Shown here in pieces: positions 7,000 through 14,133 of a stretch of DNA of 64,000 nt. The stretch lies in contig CAMKGX010000001.1 of NCBI GenBank assembly GCA_946412355.1, forward strand, positions 1 to 64,000, read 5' to 3'. The position numbers and the translations under genes are program-made. This DNA is from an uncultured Clostridia bacterium. Its GTDB lineage: Bacteria > Bacillota > Clostridia > Oscillospirales > Oscillospiraceae. The notes under the pieces were generated by a model. The model worked only from the letters and a program-made list of their open reading frames with translations, made no database searches and had not been told where the DNA came from. How positions within the stretch are numbered: position 1 is the first letter of the stretch; the number at the start of each line of letters is the position of its first letter.

Positions 7000-8247
7000 G
7001 TGGACGACATCAAAACAAAGGTAGCTAATCTTCGGACATCAAACGTGTATATCAATCTTACGAATTATTATTCTAAAAAAAGCCTTTTTAGTATCATCGG
7101 AGATGATAGAAACGAAAAGGTACATAGTAACTTTATCGCTTGGATACTTCGCCCCGAAGAAAGTCACGGTTTAAGCGATTATCCGTTACAAGAATTTTTA
7201 CTTCTTTTATCGAAAGCTAAAGGATATGAGAGAAATAGAGATGCTTTTTTGCCTGAAAACTATGAGCGGACATTTCTTATTGGTAACTATAAACTTCATA
7301 ATGCTTTCGTTGATCGAGAACATAACACCGGAGAAGTTGTTAGCAGTTCAAAGAAGAATAATAAGGGTTTAATTGATATCTTGCTTGAGCTTGATATCAC
7401 CATTGATAGAGAACGCAAAATCCTTCCGATAATAATCGAAAACAAGGTTGGAAGTAAGGAAAACGATTATCGAAAAACATCCGGTTGCATGCAAACTGAA
7501 CTCTACTATAAGTGGGGGCGGGAAAAACAATATACTAATAAGGAAAAGTATTTTTCTCCCATATATGTGTTTTTGACAGCCAAGAGTACCGCAGCAGTCC
7601 AAAAAGAATACATAAATATTAATTATCAAGATGTCGTTGATATTGTACTTAGCCCTTGCTTGGCAAAAAAGCCAACGGATGATGGTGAATACAACATAAA
7701 AAACTACTTAAGATGTTTAAGTTATTCAAATATTTGTGAAGGGGAAGAAAGGGATTATATTATGGCGATTACTGATGCTGAGAAAAAATTATTAATGGAG
7801 TTTTACGAGACAAATAAGCCTTTACTTAGTGCTGTTGCAGAGTGTCTTATGACCGATGAGGAAGTGAGTGCAGAAGAAAAAGCAGCTCTTGATACTTTTT
7901 CAAAGGTTGTAAGTCGAGACTATTCGAAATACAGTTTTGCAGGGATAGATAATCTTTCTAAGCGCAGAGCAGTACTGGAGGTAATAAAGAAATATACTGA
8001 AGATCACAAGGATATCTCGCTTACAGACATTCAAAAAGCTTTCCCGAAGAGTATCCAAGGTACTTACGAAATATGTGAAAAACGCATGACTAAAGACCGC
8101 AACTATTTTTGTGCGCCAGAAGATGTGATTACGCTTAATGACGGTACAGAAATGGTTGTGTGTAACCAATGGACTCTTTCAAACTTTACGAAGTTTGTTG
8201 AAAAGGCTGAAGAATATGGTTACAGCATAGAAAAGACTGCACGATAA
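7000..8247 (+). CDS. PD-(D/E)XK nuclease-superfamily protein
   Basis: A 415-aa protein from GTG 7000, chosen because AGGGAGG lies just upstream; an in-frame upstream start at 6943 has no ribosome site. The N-terminal half matches the PDDEXK_4 type: EKVHSNFIAWILRPEESHG near residues 40-57, then Asp126 in GLIDILLELD and Glu147-Asn-Lys149 in PIIIENKVG, the D...ExK catalytic set. A further conserved patch, QTELYYKW, follows. The C-terminal 180 residues form a separate unrecognised domain. Its DNA is clearly AT-richer than its neighbours, pointing to transfer. A restriction-like or antiphage role is inferred from family and context; no methyltransferase partner is present. Confidence 0.75.
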   Translation: MDDIKTKVANLRTSNVYINLTNYYSKKSLFSIIGDDRNEKVHSNFIAWILRPEESHGLSDYPLQEFLLLLSKAKGYERNRDAFLPENYERTFLIGNYKLHNAFVDREHNTGEVVSSSKKNNKGLIDILLELDITIDRERKILPIIIENKVGSKENDYRKTSGCMQTELYYKWGREKQYTNKEKYFSPIYVFLTAKSTAAVQKEYININYQDVVDIVLSPCLAKKPTDDGEYNIKNYLRCLSYSNICEGEERDYIMAITDAEKKLLMEFYETNKPLLSAVAECLMTDEEVSAEEKAALDTFSKVVSRDYSKYSFAGIDNLSKRRAVLEVIKKYTEDHKDISLTDIQKAFPKSIQGTYEICEKRMTKDRNYFCAPEDVITLNDGTEMVVCNQWTLSNFTKFVEKAEEYGYSIEKTAR

Positions 8248-8300
8248 GGCGGAGATATAGTCACTCAAGGCTGACTTGATTCTTCAAAAAAGGAAAAGAA

Positions 8301-8339
8301 AGTCTGCGCTCTTTAGGGTATCCAAAGAGCGCAGACTTA
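8301..8339 (+). terminator. Strong hairpin after the nuclease gene
   Basis: AAGTCTGCGCTCTTT (8301-8315) pairs over 15 bp with 8325-8339 around a 9-base loop. The downstream tail is only mildly T-rich, but position and stability fit a terminator, and the A-rich upstream side could serve the opposite strand. Confidence 0.75.
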
Positions 8340-8696
8340 TATCGTTATAAAAAAATACAGAACACTACCAAACAAACTGTAGGATATTTACTATTTAGAA
8401 CAAATAGGTAATATCCCAAATCCCAATTACATATTGTGAAGCCAAAACGAAAAGAGCCCCCAGATCATCGCCCGCATCCAGGCAGTGCGGCTACATGACG
8501 ATGCGGCTATACTCACAGCGGATTATAATATAAGTCTGTCGCCTGTATATTGCCTCAAAAAGTCAAGCGGAATTCCAACGGAACGGGTGTGGAACACATG
8601 GAAAATATATAATATTTGTGCCCGGAAAAGTTCTGAATAATGCTGATATTTACATATTTTCCGCAACTTATACAGTATAAAAGTCGTGATTCTTCC
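8340..8696. other. Non-coding AT-rich stretch at the right end of the older island
   Basis: I see no gene with a ribosome site here and no tRNA 5' half next to the att core. A minus-strand open frame at 8555-8761 only reads through the tRNA fragment. It looks like the terminal non-coding end of the left-hand element. Confidence 0.5.
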
Positions 8697-8741
8697 ATGG
8701 CATTCAAGAGGTCAGCGGTTCGATCCCGCTTATCTCCACCA
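8697..8741 (+). repeat. att core, left copy: 3' half of tRNA-Ala(GGC)
   Basis: These 45 bp are identical to 12057-12101. Folded as tRNA they contain an anticodon loop ATGGCAT (anticodon GGC), the 3' anticodon strand TCAAG, variable AGGTC, T-arm AGCGGTTCGATCCCGCT, acceptor TATCTCC, and ACCA. No matching 5' half (expected acceptor about GGAGATA) precedes it, so this is not a functional tRNA gene but an integration scar. The identity starts exactly at the anticodon loop, a common crossover point of tyrosine integrases. Confidence 0.85.
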
Positions 8742-8744
8742 ACG

Positions 8745-8780
8745 AAAAGTCCTGAAACCATGAGGGTTTCGGGACTTTTT
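8745..8780 (+). terminator. Terminator just inside the element's left end
   Basis: AAAAGTCCTGAAACC (8745-8759), loop ATGA, and GGGTTTCGGGACTTTTT form a classic hairpin with a T-tail three bases after the tRNA CCA. It would terminate tRNA-Ala transcripts when this end is joined to an intact tRNA gene. Confidence 0.8.
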
Positions 8781-8810
8781 CATTTTTCCTGGCGTTGCAA
8801 AAACCGCTCA

Positions 8811-8831
8811 TTTTTCTACCCTTTTTCTACC
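8811..8831. repeat. Candidate integrase arm-type sites, left end
   Basis: TTTTTCTACC occurs twice in tandem (8811-8820 and 8822-8831), the second copy overlapping the integrase stop codon. Near-identical copies lie close to the right att core at 11880-11900. Direct repeats flanking both cores fit N-terminal-domain (arm) binding sites of Tn916/lambda-type integrases. Confidence 0.5.
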
Positions 8832-9978
8832 ACTTCTCCGCAAGGCTGCCGGAGAGGCGGTCGGCGATGTTCTGCTTCCTGGCTACGTCAAGGTGTCCGT
8901 AGATGTTGGCGGTCATCTTGATGTCGGAGTGGCCCAGCCATTCCTGGACATCCTTCAAGCCAAATCCGTTGTTGAGGAGCAAGCTGGCGCAACTGTGTCG
9001 CAGCTCATGGAACCGGATGTGGGGCAAGTCATGCTTCCGCAGCAGGGTGGAAAACTTGTCCGTGATGTAGTCCGGCGAATAGGGCCGACCATCGGGCCAG
9101 GTGAACACATAGTCGCTGGCGTGGTACTCCCTGCCGAACAGGCGGCGATTCTGGGCCTGGGCGGCCCTGGCAGCGGCGAAGATAGACCGGGCTTCCTCCG
9201 TCAGCGGAAACGATCGGCGGCTGCTGGCGTTCTTGGTCTTATCTTTCTCCACGATGCTGGTTACCTTGGCAACCGTGTGCCGGATGGTCATGGTTCCGGC
9301 GTCAAAGTCGATGCTGTCCCATTTGAGGCCCAGCAATTCGCTGCGGCGAAGGCCATACAGGGCCGTAATCTTCACCATGGGATAGATGGGCTCGTCACGG
9401 ATGGCGTCGAAAAGGGCTTGCAGCTGCTGGGCGTTATAGAAGCGGGCTTCGTGCCGTTCCTGCTTGGGCAGGACAAGGTACTGGCTTGGATTGCTGGGCA
9501 GCAGATTGGCCTTCACGGCTTCATCCAGCGTCTGGTGCAGGATGTTCTTATGCATCCGTAAAGACCGGGCCGAAAGGCCGCCTTTTTCGTCCTTTCGGCC
9601 CCTGGTCTGCTTCTCATCGATGTAGGCTTGCAGCACAGGCAGCGTCACATCCTGGAGCTTGATTCCCAGGGCGTCAAAATAGGGCAGAACGTGGGTATTA
9701 GCGAGGCAGAGATAACCTTGATACGTCACCTCATCCACCTTGCGCCGGGCGATGGTGAGCCAGTGGCGAACGTAGTCCGAAAACAGCACATCGGAGCGGA
9801 TGATGCCGGATTGCAGTTCACATTTGTGCAGCTTCTCCCGGAGCATCTGCTCCGCTTTCCGCTTGTTGCCCTTGGCCGGTAGGCCGGTGGCAATCCAGGG
9901 GCGCTTCCGCTTTCCGTTTTCATAGGTGCTGAGGACAATATAGTACATTCCGTTTTTGATTTGCAGACAACCTGTCAT
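8827..9978 (-). CDS. int: Tyrosine recombinase (integrase) of the CRESS-like element
   Basis: A 383-aa integrase of the Tn916/phage type: an N-terminal arm-binding domain (MTGCLQIKNGMYYIVLSTYE), a core-binding SAM-like domain (residues about 60-170) and a C-terminal catalytic domain. Catalytic residues are visible: Arg in ALYGLRRSELLGLKW, His-x-x-Arg in RFHELRHSCASLL, His in WLGHSD, and the nucleophilic Tyr in ANIYGHLD. Length is normal and the frame intact. The stop lies 86 bp from the left att core, and its start overlaps the upstream excisionase gene by 4 bp. It should catalyse integration at the tRNA-Ala(GGC) 3' end. Confidence 0.95.
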   Translation of the reverse strand: MTGCLQIKNGMYYIVLSTYENGKRKRPWIATGLPAKGNKRKAEQMLREKLHKCELQSGIIRSDVLFSDYVRHWLTIARRKVDEVTYQGYLCLANTHVLPYFDALGIKLQDVTLPVLQAYIDEKQTRGRKDEKGGLSARSLRMHKNILHQTLDEAVKANLLPSNPSQYLVLPKQERHEARFYNAQQLQALFDAIRDEPIYPMVKITALYGLRRSELLGLKWDSIDFDAGTMTIRHTVAKVTSIVEKDKTKNASSRRSFPLTEEARSIFAAARAAQAQNRRLFGREYHASDYVFTWPDGRPYSPDYITDKFSTLLRKHDLPHIRFHELRHSCASLLLNNGFGLKDVQEWLGHSDIKMTANIYGHLDVARKQNIADRLSGSLAEKW

Positions 9979-10214
9979 GTTCTTTCTCCTTTCCTGGCAG
10001 GGTAGATTTGTCCGCTGTTGCAGCTTGAAACTTGATAGCGTGCCGAGTTGAGATAATCCACAAGGCAGACCTTGGGAATCAGAATCTTTCGGCCAACCCG
10101 GCGAAAGCCGATACTGCGCTCTTTGACCATACGATAGACGGACGCCTCACAGACGCACAGGGCTTCCGCCGCCTGCCGGACGGTCAAGACATCGGGATAT
10201 TGATGCAGCATCAC
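9975..10214 (-). CDS. xis: Excisionase-like HTH protein
   Basis: A 79-aa protein with an HTH_17/MerR-like fold: LTVRQAAEALCVCEASVYRM, then RSIGFRRVGRKILIPK and VDYLN. This 'helix, Arg-Val-Gly-Arg-Lys wing' layout is that of excisionase-family DNA-binding proteins encoded next to tyrosine integrases. It overlaps int by 4 bp (ATGA) and follows rep by 9 bp, so all three are probably one transcript. It probably directs excision; a repressor role is possible. Confidence 0.8.
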   Translation of the reverse strand: MMLHQYPDVLTVRQAAEALCVCEASVYRMVKERSIGFRRVGRKILIPKVCLVDYLNSARYQVSSCNSGQIYPARKGERT

Positions 10215-10223
10215 GGCACCCCC

Positions 10224-11153
10224 TCAAAACGGCATATCCGGGTCATCGCCAGGCAGCAGCTCCAACACCTCATGGATGCGGCGCTCCAACGCCTTGAAGC
10301 TCTGCGGCTCGCTTATCTGCACATTGGGGTACTGCTGCTGGAGGGGAATATTGCTGACAAGATACACCACCGTGAAACAGGCTTGCTTGTTGGCATAGCG
10401 GCACGGCAGCTGCATGGGGTAGCCGTCCAGCACATTCAGCAGCAGCGAGAACGTCAAGCTGGAGCGGAACTCGTCCAACAGCAGCACATCCTCCCCGGCG
10501 TAGTTGTCGAATGGATGCTCGTAGTCGGTGACACGGTAGACGTTTTCATAGCCGTGGCGCTCCATGACCATCCGGGTTTTGCCCACTCCGGCGGGGCCGG
10601 AGAGATACGTCACATGGAGGTGGCGGAACTCCTTGCGGAATCGCTCTGCCAGAAGCGTTTGCCTGGCCTGCTCAATGCGGGGCAAGTGATTCATGGCGGA
10701 GGGATATTCCCGCAGGATTTCGGCGTTGCTGGCGCCGCTCGTAACCATTCCCAAAATGGCCTCGGATTGCTTTTGCTGCCGGGTTGTTTCCTCCGGCAGC
10801 GGGCCAGATTCCTCAAAAGTATCCCGCAGATTGGTCTCGTGCTTCACGTCGTCCGACCATTTACCCTCCTTGCGGATGTAATCCCGGTTTTCCCGGTGGG
10901 TGCCGCGGGCCAGCTCAATGTGAGCGCCGTAGAATCTGCGCTGGATGGCAGAGAACTCCTTGGCGTTGGCAAACGCCATGTATACGTGGGTGTGATAGGT
11001 CCCGGTATCGCCGCCTATCTCGTCGCAGAGGCACCAGTACAGACAGCCGGACATCTCTACGATAGCGTTCTTGATGACCTCATGGGTAAAGCCGTGTTCT
11101 GCGGGGTTGTTGATTGTCAGCTGATACTTGCGTGATGCATTGGATCGCGCCAT
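10224..11153 (-). CDS. rep: CRESS-virus-like rolling-circle Rep (HUH endonuclease + SF3 helicase)
   Basis: A 309-aa protein from ATG 11153 (AGGAG 7 bases upstream). The N-terminal HUH endonuclease shows all three motifs of CRESS-DNA virus Reps: motif I QLTINNP (11-17), motif II H54-T-H56, and motif III Y92-I-R-K95 with the single catalytic Tyr. The C-terminal superfamily 3 helicase shows Walker A GPAGVGKT (186-193), Walker B DVLLLDEF (222-229), motif C YLVSNIP with Asn268, and an Arg-finger candidate at 291-292. This domain order is that of circovirus/geminivirus Reps and of bacterial pCRESS plasmids, not of the usual Rep_trans or Rep_1 plasmid initiators. The matching origin lies 145 bp upstream. 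It should nick TAGTATT/AC and unwind DNA for rolling-circle replication. Confidence 0.92.
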   Translation of the reverse strand: MARSNASRKYQLTINNPAEHGFTHEVIKNAIVEMSGCLYWCLCDEIGGDTGTYHTHVYMAFANAKEFSAIQRRFYGAHIELARGTHRENRDYIRKEGKWSDDVKHETNLRDTFEESGPLPEETTRQQKQSEAILGMVTSGASNAEILREYPSAMNHLPRIEQARQTLLAERFRKEFRHLHVTYLSGPAGVGKTRMVMERHGYENVYRVTDYEHPFDNYAGEDVLLLDEFRSSLTFSLLLNVLDGYPMQLPCRYANKQACFTVVYLVSNIPLQQQYPNVQISEPQSFKALERRIHEVLELLPGDDPDMPF

Positions 11154-11297
11154 AATGACTCCTTTCTGTTTGGTCAAATCATCTCCTTTCATAATAATAA
11201 ACAATACCGCCGGGCGATGGAAACCAGGCCCGACCCAGAGCAAAATCGGTTTTTCAGATGATTATGGGGTGGATAGGAATTGTACACAACACACGAT
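11154..11297 (-). promoter_or_regulatory. rep upstream region
   Basis: The spacer between the origin hairpin and rep contains, on the minus strand, GTGTGTTGTGTAC right beside the stem-loop; this holds two TGTGT units that could be Rep-binding iterons. An AT-rich stretch (TTGTTTATTATTATG) is followed by two ribosome sites. A single promoter could not be fixed. Confidence 0.35.
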
Positions 11298-11325
11298 GCT
11301 GCGCAGGTAATACTATCTGCGCAGC
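11298..11325 (-). other. Rolling-circle origin: stem-loop with nonanucleotide TAGTATTAC
   Basis: On the minus strand GCTGCGCAG, loop ATAGTATTAC and CTGCGCAGC form a perfect 9-bp stem with a 10-base loop. The loop contains TAGTATTAC (complement at 11307-11315), the exact nonanucleotide at the nicking site of circovirus and nanovirus origins, normally cut between TAGTATT and AC. It lies on the same strand that encodes Rep, as in circoviruses. Its coincidence with a CRESS-type Rep in a 3.4-kb element makes chance very unlikely. Confidence 0.9.
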
Positions 11326-11340
11326 CGCCGTATGCGGCGG
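11325..11340. terminator. Small GC hairpin between RHH gene and origin
   Basis: CCGCCG, TATG, CGGCGG form a 6-bp stem immediately after the stop of the RHH gene (minus strand) and abutting the origin stem. No T-run follows. It may end the RHH transcript or be part of the origin structure. Confidence 0.4.
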
Positions 11341-11344
11341 GTGA

Positions 11345-11626
11345 TTACTTGGTCTTTTTGGGGGAAACGCCGGGAAGAAGCTGGTCTTGCTTGTCTTTGA
11401 GAAAGCTGAAGCCCTCGCCGGAAATCTGCATAAGGGATTCCAGGGAGTTCTCCCGGACAATCTTGGCAAACAAGGCCACATTGTCCGCTGCATTCAGTTG
11501 CTGGATAATCAGCTGATAGCAGGCGCTGGCGTCGTTTAGAATGCCGTTGGCGGCCTTGTATTGCTGAATACGGGCATACACGTCATCGGGAATAGTTAAG
11601 TTGATTCTTTTCTTGGTAGATGGCAT
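11345..11626 (-). CDS. Ribbon-helix-helix (CopG/Arc-like) protein
   Basis: A 93-aa protein from ATG 11626 with GGAGGTGAG just upstream. Residues 4-45 (KKRINLTIPDDVYARIQQYK, then SACYQLIIQQLN) fit an Arc/CopG ribbon-helix-helix domain. The acidic C-terminal half is unrecognised. In small rolling-circle plasmids CopG-type proteins repress rep, so copy-number control of this element is a reasonable inference; its gene lies just upstream of the origin and rep in the same direction. Confidence 0.7.
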   Translation of the reverse strand: MPSTKKRINLTIPDDVYARIQQYKAANGILNDASACYQLIIQQLNAADNVALFAKIVRENSLESLMQISGEGFSFLKDKQDQLLPGVSPKKTK

Positions 11627-12056
11627 ATTCTCACCTCCACAAGGCAACTATACTAAAATCGGAGAACGGTGTCAAGGAGTACTTTGGAGTAACACTGCAC
11701 AAGACTTGCTGCCAGGGGCGCACAACGGGGCCTTCTGCCGGGGGCTGCACCCCCAGGGGGAGGCGGGTGGTTACCGGGGCCGTGTGCGTGCCCCTGCGGG
11801 CCGGAGGCCGCAGAAACGCACTTGACGTGCATTTCTACGGCCTCCGGCGGTTTCGGGGGACGCTACTGCAACAGCGGGGTTTTTCTACCACTTTTCTACC
11901 ACTTGGGCAGATAATTGTATTTTTGTGGGTGATGGGATGGTGGCGTTGTTTTTGGCGTCTCTCGGTGTGATTGTGCCCGCAAAGCCTTGTAAAACCGTGG
12001 GTTTCTGTGCTGCGCCATTGGACGCCGTTTTGCTGCTTGCGAAATAGTGGGAGGGT
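11627..12056. other. Non-coding right arm of the element with strong secondary structure
   Basis: There is no credible gene in these 430 bp. The stretch contains a long imperfect hairpin at 11800-11848: GCCGGAGGCCG pairs with CGGCCTCCGGC, then AGAAA with TTTCT, then GCAC with GTGC around loop TTGAC. A GC-rich patch with GGGGGCTGCACCCCC lies near 11738, and TTTTTCTACC-type repeats at 11880-11900. Such a region is where a rolling-circle plasmid would keep its single-strand origin. That role is inferred from position and structure only. Confidence 0.5.
11880..11900. repeat. Candidate integrase arm-type sites, right end
   Basis: TTTTTCTACC at 11880-11889 and CTTTTCTACC at 11891-11900 echo the pair at 8811-8831 near the left core and keep the same orientation. 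They are likely arm-type binding sites for the element's integrase. Confidence 0.5.
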
Positions 12057-12101
12057 ATGGCATTCAAGAGGTCAGCGGTTCGATCCCGCTTATCTCCACC
12101 A
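12057..12101 (+). repeat. att core, right copy: 3' half of tRNA-Ala(GGC)
   Basis: Identical over 45 bp to 8697-8741, giving an element period of exactly 3360 bp. As on the left, no tRNA 5' half is attached. The intact tRNA-Ala(GGC) gene is therefore expected to the left of the window. Confidence 0.85.
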
Positions 12102-12102
12102 T

Positions 12103-12140
12103 AAAAAGTACCGAAATCCGTAGGATTTCGGTACTTTTTT
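12103..12140 (+). terminator. Terminator following the right att core
   Basis: AAAAAGTACCGAAATCC (12103-12119), loop GTA, and GGATTTCGGTACTTTTTT form a perfect hairpin with a T-tail one base after the CCA. It is presumably the original terminator of the host tRNA-Ala gene. Confidence 0.85.
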
Positions 12141-12222
12141 GTACTTTTTAAAGGACTTTTGAAAAATGCAAATCTACCATTCGTAATTTGTTCGTAACGC
12201 CCGTTTAGTACATATAGATGAC

Positions 12223-12262
12223 ACGCCCCATCAGAAATAGTTTTGCTTTTCTGATGGGGCGT
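12223..12262. terminator. Hairpin downstream of the tandem-HTH regulator
   Basis: ACGCCCCATCAGAAA and TTTCTGATGGGGCGT form a 15-bp stem around a 10-base loop, 20 bp past the stop of the minus-strand regulator. T-runs are short, so efficiency is uncertain. Confidence 0.6.
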
Positions 12263-12282
12263 TTCAGCACATTCTTACACGA

Positions 12283-14091
12283 TTACAAATACCGTTCCAG
12301 CAGTCTCTTTGTCGATAGTTTGTCCTGCTTGTAGCGGGCTGTAATACTGTCCGCATAAGCCATAAAGGCTTCGTACATAGCCGGATGTGAAATCAAAAAC
12401 GTGACCTGCGGGGCGTTCAGCCGGCTAACCGTTACGAGGTCGTCGAAAAGTACGATCTGCGTGTTGTCAAAGGGCGCGTCCGGCAAAGCGTAAAAACGAT
12501 ATTTCGGATTTTCCTCCGACAGCGTCATGATATTCCGTATATGCTCCGCATACTCCTTCGGCGTATACGTTACCGTGATGCCGGGAATATCCGCAGAGAC
12601 TTTGTTACTGAACAAGCTTTCCTCATCCGCCACGGGAATGCACTCGTGGACAAAAGATTCGTTAAGTGCTACGGTAAGTAATCTCTTTCGACTTTCCCAA
12701 ACGGAAAACGCCCTGTTCTTCACGGTTTCGTCAGCGCCGCAGCGTTCAAGGATCGAAACAAGCGTCTCTTTTGGCATCGTGGCAAATGACAGCGCTGTTC
12801 CGAGCACAGTCATTCCGGAATAGCCCGTGTGAATAACCCCTTCGCTTTCGAGATTGCCGTATATCCTTACAAGTTGCTTTGCGTCGGCGAGCAGACTATG
12901 AAAAGCAGCTTGGTGCATTTCCAATATTTTAGTATCAGTATCGTAACGATATTCGCCACTTTGGTCTTCCGTGCCGATCACATTGCTTCCCTTAATGCAA
13001 GCGACGCCCGGGCATAAAAAGATCGTATTGGAAAACCGGGAGTTCTTCTGCTTTTTGCAGTAGTAGGAACGAATCATTCCAGACATATAGAGCGGCAGCC
13101 AGCTGATGATCGCCTCGATCATTTCAGAAACATCGCGGTCAACGTTATGAATAACGTGAATCTTAATTCCTTTTTGCACACATCCGAGCATCAGCGCCGC
13201 CCATTTTATGCGAAACGCGGGGTCGGTCAGCCAGTTCATATTCTGGTCGGAGTATAAATAGAGTTCTTTTCCTCCGCCGGAGATCACGCTTGCGAGGAAA
13301 CGGATCACCGCGTTTTGCAAGCCGGCCGAGCCGAAATATACCGTGTCTTCACATTTGACTGTTGCCGCTACTTCCTCAAAAGAAGGCAGCGGCGTTTTTG
13401 CGTCTAATGAAAAGGTGTCGATGTTTTCAAGCAACTTTTCGATTACCGAACTGCTGTCGGTCTTTTCGGTATCGTACAGCCAGTCGTGAAACAGCGAAAA
13501 CGCCTCTTCTTCGTCCGTCAGCGCGTCGGGGTCAGCTTTCATAAGAGCCGCAAGTTGTTTTATTCTGTTCTGTTCTCCCAGTCTGCGCAATAAAGCGGTG
13601 CATATGGCGTCCATCGTGCGCGGGTTGGATTTCGGGGATCGCAGTCCGTTTCGGAATCGACTTATGTAAGAAGTGTCGATATTGACCAGATTCCCCAGAC
13701 GAATGTTGGATATCTCCGCAAGCTCCATAACGGCGTTCAGCTTTTCTCCAAACACGCGGTAGGGGACGATATCTTTCGGCGGTTTGGATTTCTTATCCGT
13801 AACCTCTTCTCCGCCGTAGAGCCAAGCCATGATCTGCGCCTTGATGGCGTCTGCGGAGTTTTGCTCTTTACAGGAAATCAGCTGGCAAATCCCGGCGGTT
13901 TTGCCTTTTTCATCGGCGCAGGAATATATGCCGTCTACGATCCGCCAAGCGCCCGCTCCGCCTTTTTTCGGGACCCTTGCACCGCTTGTCATACGGCTGA
14001 TATAGGATTTATCGCATCCGACAAAGCGCGCAAAATCCCCCGAAGTCACGTCGAGCAAAGTGAGTATTTTATTGAGTTTCTCGCTGAACAT
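12283..14091 (-). CDS. Large tandem-HTH transcriptional regulator with C-terminal sensor-like region
   Basis: A 602-aa cytoplasmic protein; AGGAGA precedes ATG 14091. Two XRE-like HTH units are visible: residues 3-42 (LLDVTSGDFARFVGCDKSYI) and about 113-155 (AEISNIRLGNLVNIDTSYIS), each ending in an S-R-x-x-x-G-x-R-x-P turn. After a linker, residues about 260-500 form a mixed alpha/beta region (KCEDTVYFGSAGLQNAVIRF, KELYLYSDQNMNW, KGIKIHVIHNVDR) that I cannot assign; it is probably a ligand-sensing or dimerisation domain. There is no membrane segment. The gene is divergent from the zinc-ribbon operon, and the 220-bp spacer has TTGAC/GTCAA half-sites, so it probably controls that operon and itself. 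Confidence 0.7.
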   Translation of the reverse strand: MFSEKLNKILTLLDVTSGDFARFVGCDKSYISRMTSGARVPKKGGAGAWRIVDGIYSCADEKGKTAGICQLISCKEQNSADAIKAQIMAWLYGGEEVTDKKSKPPKDIVPYRVFGEKLNAVMELAEISNIRLGNLVNIDTSYISRFRNGLRSPKSNPRTMDAICTALLRRLGEQNRIKQLAALMKADPDALTDEEEAFSLFHDWLYDTEKTDSSSVIEKLLENIDTFSLDAKTPLPSFEEVAATVKCEDTVYFGSAGLQNAVIRFLASVISGGGKELYLYSDQNMNWLTDPAFRIKWAALMLGCVQKGIKIHVIHNVDRDVSEMIEAIISWLPLYMSGMIRSYYCKKQKNSRFSNTIFLCPGVACIKGSNVIGTEDQSGEYRYDTDTKILEMHQAAFHSLLADAKQLVRIYGNLESEGVIHTGYSGMTVLGTALSFATMPKETLVSILERCGADETVKNRAFSVWESRKRLLTVALNESFVHECIPVADEESLFSNKVSADIPGITVTYTPKEYAEHIRNIMTLSEENPKYRFYALPDAPFDNTQIVLFDDLVTVSRLNAPQVTFLISHPAMYEAFMAYADSITARYKQDKLSTKRLLERYL

Positions 14092-14133
14092 AGGCTTGTC
14101 TCCTGCTATGATTTCACAATCATTTTAGCACAA

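Noticed and set aside
8697-8741. Functional tRNA-Ala gene
   Set aside because: Only the part from the anticodon loop to CCA is present; no D-arm or 5' acceptor strand lies upstream at either copy.
8555-8761. Minus-strand frame containing GGDKRDRTADLLNAMEESRL
   Set aside because: This is the well-known spurious reading through the 3' end of a tRNA; here it just covers the att core.
9628-11135. Plus-strand open frames across int, xis and rep
   Set aside because: Antisense to genes with complete catalytic motif sets and ribosome sites.
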